The translations under genes and the position numbers were made by a program. A DNA stretch of 6,804 bases from Desulfobulbaceae bacterium (lineage in GTDB: Bacteria; Desulfobacterota; Desulfobulbia; Desulfobulbales; DAOVSZ01): NCBI GenBank assembly GCA_030627725.1, contig DAOVSZ010000150.1, positions 1-6,804 of the forward strand, in the 5' to 3' direction. Positions 1 through 5,136 of this stretch are shown piece by piece (position 1 is the first letter of the stretch; every line of letters begins with the position of its first letter). The notes beneath the pieces were generated by a model. The model made no database searches and was not told the DNA's origin. It saw only the letters and a program-made list of their open reading frames with translations.

Positions 1-1655
1 GCAACACCGCCGCCATACTCGTCTGTTGCCTTCATGAGGCGCATCGTCAGACCAGCTGGCTTGCAGTATTCTGGGTTGATGTCTTGGGCAGTGGTCTTGG
101 CGGCATGCTCGTGATACAGTTTGACAGGCGCATAGATCTCGTCAGCCAGCTCCTGAGCAGTCTGAGACAATTCAGGTTTGAAGTCAGCGTGATCACGGCA
201 GTACTTGACCATCTGCTTGGCACACATACGACCTTCTGCATGTGAACCTGAGGAGAACTTATGTCCGGAAGCGCCAACACCGTCACCGGCTGTGAACAGA
301 CCGTTGACTGTTGTCATACGGTTGTAGCCCCACCTGTATGCTGCAGGGACCCAGTCTTCTTCCGGGCCGGATGTCCAGATACCGCAGCAGCCGGAATGAG
401 ATCCCAGCATGTACGGTTCGGTCGGCATAATCTCGGAACCAACCTTCTCAGGCTCGATATTCGCACCGGCCCAGAGGCCGGCCTGGCCAACAGACATATC
501 CAGGAAATCTTCCCATGCCTCGGACTCGAGGTGTTTCCAGAACTTCTTGACCTCTTTTTCATCCTTTCCGGCTGCACGCGCATCATCAAGGAAAGCGTTC
601 AATGCAACATCGGTTGCCATGAAGATCGGGCCGCGGCCTGCTTTCAGCTCTTCAATCATCAGGTGGTTCCGCAGACAGGTCGGGGTGACCGGAGACGCGC
701 CGTACGGCATAAATTTTCCAAGCTCGTCTTTGACTGCGTCGCTGTTGGCGTAGAACTCGCCAAGACCATTCTGTACTTTGGCCTTGAACAGCAAGAACCA
801 TGCGCCGACCGGACCGTACCCATCTTTAAAACGGGCAGGCGTGAAGCGATTTTCCATCATGGTCAGGGTAGCGCCGACCTGAGCGCACATGGTGTATGTG
901 GAGCCTGCATTCCATACCGGGTACCACGCACGGCCTTTACCCTCGCCGGTTGAACGCGGACGGAAGATGTTAACAGCGCCGCCGCATGCGACCATAGCGG
1001 TTTTACACTTGAAGACGTGGACTTTATTTTCACGGGTAGAGAAACCGACCGCGCCTGCAATCTGGTTTTCTACGTTCTTGTCAAGAAGCATCTTGACGAT
1101 GAAAATTCTTTCCAGGCAGTTCTCTTCGCCAAGAGCGGATTTCGCGGGCTCGGCAACGATACATTTATAGGACTCGCCGTTGATCATGATCTGCCATTTA
1201 CCGGTACGTACAGGCGTTCCGCCTTCACGCAGGGTCTTGGCAGGCTTGGCGCCGTCAAGGTTTTCTCCATCATCGCCGACCTTCCATACCGGGAGTCCCC
1301 ATTCCTCAAACAGTTTGACCGACTCGTCAACGTGACGGCCGAGGTCATAGATGAGGTCCTCGCGAACAACGCCCATCAGGTCGTTACGGACCATCTTGAC
1401 ATAGTTCTCAATCGGGTTTTCGCCGATGTAGGTGTTGATAGCAGAAAGTCCCTGTGCAACAGCTCCGGAACGCTCCATGGAAGCCTTGTCGACAAGGGTA
1501 ATTTTCATGTCAGCCGGAGCCCATTTCATGATCTCGAATGCGGTACCGCAAGCGGCCATGCCACCGCCGACGATAAGGACATCGCATTCATGCTCAACAA
1601 TTTCAGGATCGGTAACGGCGGGCAGTTCGCCCAGCGGCTTATTAGGTAACGCCAT
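1..1655 (-). CDS. aprA: Adenylylsulfate (APS) reductase alpha subunit, 3' end cut by window edge
   Basis: This is the flavin-containing catalytic subunit of dissimilatory APS reductase, which interconverts APS and sulfite plus AMP in the cytoplasm. Reading leftward from ATG at 1655, 551 codons are open without a stop to the edge. The family is usually about 650-670 residues, so roughly 110 C-terminal residues are missing. Visible signatures are the N-terminal FAD dinucleotide-binding glycine motif (GGGMAACG, residues 30-37), the INTY segment (73-76), the arginine-rich stretch ENRFTPARFKDGYGP (268-282), GSHSGCCG (418-425), whose His420 probably matches the substrate-positioning histidine of the Archaeoglobus enzyme, and the second flavin segment TAGDGVGASGHKFSSG (455-470). 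The start is supported by a strong Shine-Dalgarno sequence. It follows aprB after 70 bases and should be co-transcribed with it. I see no frameshift. The direction of the reaction in this organism cannot be read from the gene. Confidence 0.97.
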   Translation of the reverse strand, partial: MALPNKPLGELPAVTDPEIVEHECDVLIVGGGMAACGTAFEIMKWAPADMKITLVDKASMERSGAVAQGLSAINTYIGENPIENYVKMVRNDLMGVVREDLIYDLGRHVDESVKLFEEWGLPVWKVGDDGENLDGAKPAKTLREGGTPVRTGKWQIMINGESYKCIVAEPAKSALGEENCLERIFIVKMLLDKNVENQIAGAVGFSTRENKVHVFKCKTAMVACGGAVNIFRPRSTGEGKGRAWYPVWNAGSTYTMCAQVGATLTMMENRFTPARFKDGYGPVGAWFLLFKAKVQNGLGEFYANSDAVKDELGKFMPYGASPVTPTCLRNHLMIEELKAGRGPIFMATDVALNAFLDDARAAGKDEKEVKKFWKHLESEAWEDFLDMSVGQAGLWAGANIEPEKVGSEIMPTEPYMLGSHSGCCGIWTSGPEEDWVPAAYRWGYNRMTTVNGLFTAGDGVGASGHKFSSGSHAEGRMCAKQMVKYCRDHADFKPELSQTAQELADEIYAPVKLYHEHAAKTTAQDINPEYCKPAGLTMRLMKATDEYGGGV

Positions 1656-1663
1656 AGTCAATT

Positions 1664-1670
1664 CCTCCTT
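1664..1670 (-). promoter_or_regulatory. Ribosome binding site of aprA
   Basis: Read on the minus strand this is AAGGAGG, close to a perfect anti-16S match, 8 bases ahead of the ATG at 1655. It fixes the aprA start. The rest of the 70-base aprB-aprA spacer is AT-rich and contains two AAATATT copies, but no convincing terminator or separate promoter. Confidence 0.9.
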
Positions 1671-1725
1671 AATATTTGTAGGAATATTTAATTAATTTCA
1701 ACTGGTTAAAAACATCGAAATATGC

Positions 1726-2142
1726 TTATTTCGGGGTCGGCAGGTCACCTTCGAGGAGAAGCTTCTCATCGTCAAGGTTAGCACCGGTCTCACCGAGGTA
1801 AGCATTGGCAGCGCCCTCAGCCGTGGTACGGATCGGGAACTTAAAGCGTTTCATGTTGCCGTTACGGAATTTAACGGTCCACATGATGGAGTCTGAACTC
1901 CTCATCGGATGCACCTGGCCGCCCATGGGAACGAAGTCGTTGTATCCCCTAACAAAGATAGCGCCCTGGGGGCAGATCTTTACGCAGGAATAGCATTCCC
2001 AGCATGCATCAGGTTCCTGGTTGTATGCCTTCATCTCCTCCGTGCTCAGGACCATCAGGTCATTGGGGCAGATGTACATGCAGGCAGTTTTATCGCCGCC
2101 TTTACAACCGTCACATTTTTCAGTGTCTACATAGCTTGGCAT
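1726..2142 (-). CDS. aprB: Adenylylsulfate (APS) reductase beta subunit, two [4Fe-4S] clusters
   Basis: This is the 138-residue ferredoxin-like subunit that passes electrons to or from the FAD of AprA; the complex is cytoplasmic. Eight cysteines fall into two cluster motifs: C10-x2-C13-x7-C21-x3-C25-P, with the long insert typical of AprB, and C47-x2-C50-x2-C53-x3-C57-P. Trp48 lies inside the second motif, at the same number as the tryptophan placed between cluster and flavin in the Archaeoglobus structure (family knowledge). Residues from about 65 onward form the beta-rich part and the extended tail, which in known structures wraps around AprA. The length is normal for the bacterial family. 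The ATG at 2142 is 6 bases from a perfect AGGAGGT. It is the first gene of the aprBA unit, is preceded by the 612-base intergenic region and has no sat gene directly upstream. Confidence 0.97.
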   Translation of the reverse strand: MPSYVDTEKCDGCKGGDKTACMYICPNDLMVLSTEEMKAYNQEPDACWECYSCVKICPQGAIFVRGYNDFVPMGGQVHPMRSSDSIMWTVKFRNGNMKRFKFPIRTTAEGAANAYLGETGANLDDEKLLLEGDLPTPK

Positions 2143-2148
2143 TTACAT

Positions 2149-2155
2149 ACCTCCT
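2149..2155 (-). promoter_or_regulatory. Ribosome binding site of aprB
   Basis: Minus-strand AGGAGGT lies 6 bases before the aprB ATG, a near-ideal Shine-Dalgarno sequence that suits a highly expressed enzyme. A modest stem can form just upstream: TTTCG (minus strand 2195-2191) with CGAAA (2176-2172) and a 14-base loop. It leaves the site itself free. Confidence 0.9.
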
Positions 2156-2202
2156 AAATTAAGAATGGATCTTTCGATTCCGCGAGGCTGCGAAATCAAC
2201 TT

Positions 2203-2252
2203 TTACCTATTTACCTACTTACCTAAAACTCTTTACTTCCCTAAAACTCTTT
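2203..2252 (-). repeat. Tandem and direct repeats in the aprBA leader
   Basis: On the plus strand three 8-base units, TTACCTAT, TTACCTAC and TTACCTAA, occupy 2203-2226. They overlap a 16-base direct repeat with one mismatch (TTACCTAAAACTCTTT at 2219-2234 and TTCCCTAAAACTCTTT at 2237-2252, period 18). In the transcribed minus strand this reads as AGGTAA three times at 8-base spacing, after two GAGTTTTAGG units. It lies about 60-110 bases before the aprB start, inside the predicted leader. Its role is unknown: protein binding to RNA or DNA, ribosome standby, or simple slippage expansion are all possible. Confidence 0.8.
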
Positions 2253-2308
2253 CAAGCAGAACAACTCTCCGAAACGGGCCTGACGGGGCAGGAAAAATTT
2301 TTAAAAAA

Positions 2309-2328
2309 AAATGAAGCGCTATTCATTT
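2309..2328. promoter_or_regulatory. Candidate operator copy 2, AAATGA-N8-TCATTT
   Basis: The half-sites AAATGA (2309-2314) and TCATTT (2323-2328) are separated by AGCGCTAT. The dyad is longer here: 2305-2315 is perfectly complementary to 2322-2332 (11 bp, 6-base spacer GCGCTA), because the flanks are A and T tracts. It has the same half-sites and spacing as the site at 2492-2511. As RNA on either strand it would form an A/U-rich hairpin followed by U residues, so a bidirectional terminator or attenuator is an alternative reading. The stem has only one G-C pair, and no gene would end here. Confidence 0.55.
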
Positions 2329-2371
2329 TTTTATTTTTTCGTTCTGCGCGCCCTTAAAAAACCCGTTCGGG

Positions 2372-2410
2372 CTATTTACTGAATTGACGCTGAAAACTGC
2401 ATCCGCACAT
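2372..2410 (-). other. Possible 12-codon leader reading frame with two Cys codons
   Basis: Read leftward from ATG at 2410, the frame encodes MCGCSFQRQFSK and ends in TAG (2374-2372). It is followed at once by CCCGAACGGG and six T residues (2371-2356). It lies inside the predicted aprBA leader. Against it, no Shine-Dalgarno sequence precedes the ATG (the bases are GTGTAAAAG), and the hairpin has only a 3-bp stem with a GAAC loop. Frames of this size arise often by chance. It is listed only because its position and its early Cys codons would suit attenuation. Confidence 0.15.
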
Positions 2411-2411
2411 C

Positions 2412-2422
2412 TTTTACACAGC
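2412..2422. repeat. Direct repeat TTTTACACAGC, copy 1
   Basis: This 11-base sequence recurs exactly at 2510-2520, 98 bases away, and a looser relative (TTTACACGAC) lies at 2479-2488. The three copies span the first part of the predicted aprBA leader. It may be a protein-binding box; no known motif is recognised. Confidence 0.5.
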
Positions 2423-2471
2423 GCAACACACTAAAATCAAAGGAAATTTCCAATAGGAAACCAGTGATGCC

Positions 2472-2497
2472 TCATTTGTTTACACGACAATAAATGA
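2472..2497. promoter_or_regulatory. Inverted pair TCATTT-N14-AAATGA with inner TTGT-N7-ACAA
   Basis: This dyad shares its right half-site (2492-2497) with the operator at 2492-2511 and adds a third half-site TCATTT at 2472-2477. Inside it, TTGTTTACACGACAA (2476-2490) has TTGT and ACAA ends reminiscent of Rex- or CRP-family sites, but the 7-base spacing and the imperfect symmetry do not fit either consensus. It could extend the regulator footprint. Confidence 0.35.
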
Positions 2498-2511
2498 ACG
2501 CTCACTCATTT
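2492..2511. promoter_or_regulatory. Candidate operator copy 1, AAATGA-N8-TCATTT, just downstream of the aprBA start site
   Basis: The half-sites AAATGA (2492-2497) and TCATTT (2506-2511) flank ACGCTCAC. The form TGAACG-CTCACTCA resembles operators of TetR-family repressors (established general pattern; the match is by eye). The site would cover about +7 to +26 of the leftward promoter at 2524-2552, a typical repressor position. A second copy with identical half-sites and spacing lies at 2309-2328. Confidence 0.6.
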
Positions 2512-2520
2512 TTACACAGC
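2510..2520. repeat. Direct repeat TTTTACACAGC, copy 2, over the predicted aprBA start site
   Basis: This is an exact copy of the 11-base sequence at 2412-2422. It covers the predicted transcription start (about 2517) and overlaps the operator at 2492-2511 by two bases. Confidence 0.5.
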
Positions 2521-2523
2521 AGG

Positions 2524-2552
2524 TTTATAATTTTTCAGCAGATAAATGTCAA
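2524..2552 (-). promoter_or_regulatory. Strong sigma70-type promoter reading toward aprBA
   Basis: On the minus strand a perfect -35 TTGACA (2552-2547) and a -10 TATAAA (2529-2524) are separated by exactly 17 bases. AT-rich sequence (GAATATTTTTTC) directly upstream could act as an UP element. The predicted start is near 2517, giving a leader of about 375 nt before aprB, unusually long. No promoter of similar quality is visible closer to aprB. The best alternative on the minus strand is TTGATT at 2439-2434, 16 bases from TGTAAA, which is weaker. Confidence 0.7.
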
Positions 2553-2645
2553 GAAAAAATATTCTTTCCCTTTGCTGTCTTTAAAAATCATGCTGCGTAT
2601 TTCCGGCTCACTCCGCACTCCCAGTCAGAACATGAACAAATGAGT

Positions 2646-2673
2646 TTGACAATACCATGCTACAATGATTAAT
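2646..2673 (+). promoter_or_regulatory. Probable sigma70-type promoter of the YkgJ-type gene
   Basis: A perfect -35 TTGACA (2646-2651) is followed after 16 bases by ATTAAT (2668-2673, 4 of 6 to the -10 consensus). The start would lie near 2680, with a leader of about 75 nt. A single AAATGA half-site (2638-2643) abuts the -35, so the regulator proposed for the aprBA side might also touch this promoter. TACAAT at 2661-2666 is a better -10 box but is too close to TTGACA to pair with it. Confidence 0.45.
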
Positions 2674-2743
2674 GTGTGCCGCTGTTACACCGGAATTTAT
2701 CAAAACGATATCAATTTTTTTTCAAAAACTTTTTTTCTTTTTT

Positions 2744-2748
2744 AAGGA
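2744..2748 (+). promoter_or_regulatory. Ribosome binding site of the YkgJ-type gene
   Basis: AAGGA lies 6 bases before the ATG at 2755 and supports it over the later in-frame ATG at 2791. An out-of-frame ATG at 2750 overlaps the end of the site and is too close to be used. Confidence 0.75.
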
Positions 2749-2754
2749 AATGCC

Positions 2755-3699
2755 ATGACTGACAACACCTCATTTTCCAAAGACAAAACCATGTTCGGCA
2801 CGGAGAAAAATCCGAGCTACGTCATGCCAAAAAAACTCACGCTGGAGAGCAGGATACAGTTTCGCTGTCATCCGGATGTCTCCTGTTTTACCGCCTGCTG
2901 CGGGAATATTAATATCATCCTGACTCCGTTTGACATTTTAAGGTTACGACGGCATCTCAATCTGACCGCGGACGAATTTCTCCTCAGATTCACGGCCCCC
3001 ACCTACCTTGAGAAAACAGATCTGCCTGGAGTAAAAATTCACCTCGACGAAAAAGGTCGGTGCCCGTTTGTCACCCCTGAAGGATGCACCATTTATTCCG
3101 TGCGGCCGTCAACCTGCCGTTACTACCCGGTCGGCATGGCCAGTTTCCATGAAGGCGCCCAGGAAGACCAGAATGAGGAGCGGTTCTTCTTTCTTGTCAA
3201 GGAACCGCACTGCAAAGGACATGAGGAAAAGAAAGAATGGACGATAGCCGACTGGCGCAAGGACCAGGGCGTTGACCTCTGCGACGAAATGAACGCCGGC
3301 TGGATGGCGATCATCATGCGGCGCAAATCATTCGGTTTCCAGGCATCGATGAGCGAGCAAGCAAAGAAGATATTCTTTATGGTGAGCACGGACCTTGATA
3401 AATTCCGTGAGTTTGTCTTTGAGAGCTCTTTTCTCGACACCTATGATATTGACGAAGCAACGTTAAAAGAGATCAAGGAAGATGATATCGCACTGATGCA
3501 ATTTTCCTACCTCTATCTGGCCTCCTCGCTCTTCGGCACCGAGGACCTGAAAATCAAGGAAGACAAGGTCCAGGCAAAGGCGGCAGAGGTCAAAGAATCG
3601 CAAAAAGGTGCGGAAAAGCGCGCTGAAGAGACGTATGAGGGGCTCAAAAAGGAAAGGGATGCGATGAAGGCGGCAATAAAGAAGCAGAAGAAGAAATAA
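2755..3699 (+). CDS. YkgJ-type (CxxCxxCC family) cysteine-cluster protein with charged C-terminal tail
   Basis: This 314-residue protein resembles the YkgJ/CxxCxxCC family, annotated as putative zinc- or iron-chelating proteins of unknown function. The core spans about residues 36-155. Its likely metal ligands are Cys38 and Cys44-x3-Cys48-Cys49 near the start, Cys103-P-F and Cys111 in the CPFVTPEGC loop, Cys121 in the RPSTCRYYPV segment, and Cys153 before KGH. Residues 160-262 form a helical extension with Cys176. Residues about 265-314 are almost all Lys, Glu, Ala and Gln, probably a long charged helix or coiled coil ending in KKQKKK. No signal peptide or membrane segment is seen, so it is probably cytoplasmic. 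It is divergent from aprBA across a shared regulatory region and convergent with the kinase gene after 3 bases. Metal binding is inferred from the cysteine pattern; the biological role is unknown. Confidence 0.85.
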   Translation: MTDNTSFSKDKTMFGTEKNPSYVMPKKLTLESRIQFRCHPDVSCFTACCGNINIILTPFDILRLRRHLNLTADEFLLRFTAPTYLEKTDLPGVKIHLDEKGRCPFVTPEGCTIYSVRPSTCRYYPVGMASFHEGAQEDQNEERFFFLVKEPHCKGHEEKKEWTIADWRKDQGVDLCDEMNAGWMAIIMRRKSFGFQASMSEQAKKIFFMVSTDLDKFREFVFESSFLDTYDIDEATLKEIKEDDIALMQFSYLYLASSLFGTEDLKIKEDKVQAKAAEVKESQKGAEKRAEETYEGLKKERDAMKAAIKKQKKK

Positions 3700-3702
3700 A
3701 AC

Positions 3703-5136
3703 CTACCCCAGCGTAATCCTGAAGGTGGTCCCTTTCCCTCTCTCGCTGTCAACGGAAATTGTACCGTTATGGCTGCCGATGATATTCTCGGCAATCGCGA
3801 GTCCGAGACCGGTGCCGCGTGTTTTCTCGGTAAAAAACGGGGTAAATATCTGTTCCTGAACCTCCGGCGACATGCCTGTGCCGGTGTCGCTTATCTCTGT
3901 TACAATTTTTCCTTTTCCCGTGCCACGGGGGCGACATCGCACAGTCAACCTGCCACCGTCAGGCATTGCCTGCACCGCATTGATGATAATATTGAGATAT
4001 ACCCTGTACAGAAGGTCCGGATCAGCATCAATGACAGGAGTTGTCGCATTCAGGTCTGTTTCCACCTCAATGTGAGACTTTGCAAAGTGCGGCTCCATAA
4101 AGCCCATTATCTTTTTGAGCACATCACCGACCGCCACCTTACTCAACCTCGGGACCTGTGGGCGGGCAAAATCGAGAAACTCCCTGACAATCCCGTCAAG
4201 CCTGCTGGTCTCTTCAATTATAATTTCCGCCAGACGGGCATTCTCAGGGGCAATACGCTTCATGCGTTTATCGAGAATCTCCGCGGTGCTCCTAACAATG
4301 CCAAGCGGGTTCTTGATTTCGTGTGATACGGTTGCAATCATCTTGCCGAGCCCTGCCAGCCTTTCCGCATGATTCAATTTTTCTTCAAGCCGGCGTCGCA
4401 CCCTGGCCCGCGCCTCAATAATACGATCAGCCCTGGCAACAATAATTCCCAAAGCAACAAAAAGGGTGGACATGATCACTATTGAAGTAACAATAATCGT
4501 TCCCTGAAATTTGACGATTGCTTCAAGATCAGTGGAAAGGTCCTGAACAATTTCAATCACGCCCATGATCTGGTCCGTACTCTTGGAGAGCATCTTTTCC
4601 TGCCTGAACGGGATATAGGTCGTCAGCCGACAGAAAATCGGATCTGCGCCCGGAAAAAAATTGTACAACGATCCCTTGGTCACAAAGACGGAATTCTCCT
4701 CACCCAGAAGCGCCTTTTTATATTCGCTTTTGCCGACGTCCTTCCTGCCGATACGCTCCTTGACCGTGCTGTAGGAGATGACATTTTCCTGCGAATCAAA
4801 AATCGTCACCGACTGCACATTCAACCCGTGAATGGTGTTCCGGACCACCGCATCCAGCCGCTCATACTGTTTCGGGTTTCTTAAGGCAATTTTCCTGTAC
4901 CGCAGAATTGTCGGCAGAACAAACTGCTGAAACACCTGGTGGTTCAAGTTTTCCGCCATAACCATGGCATAGGCATCGCTTCTGTCAAGAAGGACCTTTT
5001 TGGCGTAGTGTGAGATGACCCAGGACAGGGAAAGGGTACAGAAAAAAACCACGACCAGGCCGGTAAAGGTGAAAAATTTTACCAGCCGAAACGGCTTGAT
5101 ACTTGCCAGGTCGGTTTCAACTTTCTTATAGACCAT
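3703..5136 (-). CDS. Membrane-bound sensor histidine kinase
   Basis: This 477-residue protein is a complete transmitter kinase of an NtrB/ZraS-like type. Transmembrane helix 1 spans about residues 20-42 and helix 2 about 212-234. The roughly 170 residues between them form a periplasmic sensor, possibly Cache-like (TIFDSQENVISYS, 111-123). I do not recognise a clear HAMP domain; a charged coiled coil (235-262) leads into the dimerisation helix with phospho-acceptor His272 in SHEIKNPL. The ATPase domain shows the N box (NIIINAVQAM, 382-391), G1 DTGTG (417-421), the F box FTPFF (431-435) and G2 GTGLGL (441-446), so it should be active. The ATG at 5136 overlaps the upstream radical SAM gene by 11 bases, with GGAG 6 bases before it, which implies translational coupling. 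It is the last gene of its unit, with no response regulator in view. The signal sensed is unknown. Confidence 0.93.
   Translation of the reverse strand: MVYKKVETDLASIKPFRLVKFFTFTGLVVVFFCTLSLSWVISHYAKKVLLDRSDAYAMVMAENLNHQVFQQFVLPTILRYRKIALRNPKQYERLDAVVRNTIHGLNVQSVTIFDSQENVISYSTVKERIGRKDVGKSEYKKALLGEENSVFVTKGSLYNFFPGADPIFCRLTTYIPFRQEKMLSKSTDQIMGVIEIVQDLSTDLEAIVKFQGTIIVTSIVIMSTLFVALGIIVARADRIIEARARVRRRLEEKLNHAERLAGLGKMIATVSHEIKNPLGIVRSTAEILDKRMKRIAPENARLAEIIIEETSRLDGIVREFLDFARPQVPRLSKVAVGDVLKKIMGFMEPHFAKSHIEVETDLNATTPVIDADPDLLYRVYLNIIINAVQAMPDGGRLTVRCRPRGTGKGKIVTEISDTGTGMSPEVQEQIFTPFFTEKTRGTGLGLAIAENIIGSHNGTISVDSERGKGTTFRITLG

Larger units (their letters stand above)
2143..2754. other. 612-base AT-rich divergent regulatory region between aprBA and the YkgJ-type gene
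   Basis: No protein-coding gene of normal size, tRNA or rRNA is visible here. Base composition is clearly more AT-rich than the flanking genes, with long A and T runs at 2293-2339 and 2711-2743. From the aprB side rightward it contains: the aprB Shine-Dalgarno sequence; an 8-base tandem repeat and a 16-base direct repeat (2203-2252); a palindrome flanked by A and T tracts (2305-2332); a possible tiny leader frame (2372-2410); a GGAAATTTCCAATAGGAAA pair of overlapping small dyads (2442-2460); a second palindrome (2492-2511) beside a leftward promoter (2524-2552); and a rightward promoter (2646-2673). The stretch 2555-2635 shows nothing I can name. Confidence 0.85.

Noticed and set aside
261..953. 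230-codon plus-strand open frame (with others at 889-1170, 1017-1649 and 1432-1695)
   Set aside because: They lie antisense to aprA, whose translation is clearly the conserved protein; these frames have no ribosome binding site and no recognisable product.
2305..2332. Hairpin with A and T tracts as an ordinary bidirectional terminator
   Set aside because: No gene ends here on either strand and the stem is nearly all A-T. The match in half-site and spacing to 2492-2511 makes a binding site the better reading, though termination or attenuation is not excluded.
2467..2493. Short plus-strand frame (MPHLFTRQ) and short minus-strand frames near 2508 and 2476
   Set aside because: They are 8-12 codons with no Shine-Dalgarno sequence and no feature beyond chance.
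3769..4326. 185-codon plus-strand open frame inside the kinase gene
   Set aside because: It overlaps the ATPase and His-box coding region antisense; there is no ribosome binding site and no recognisable domain.
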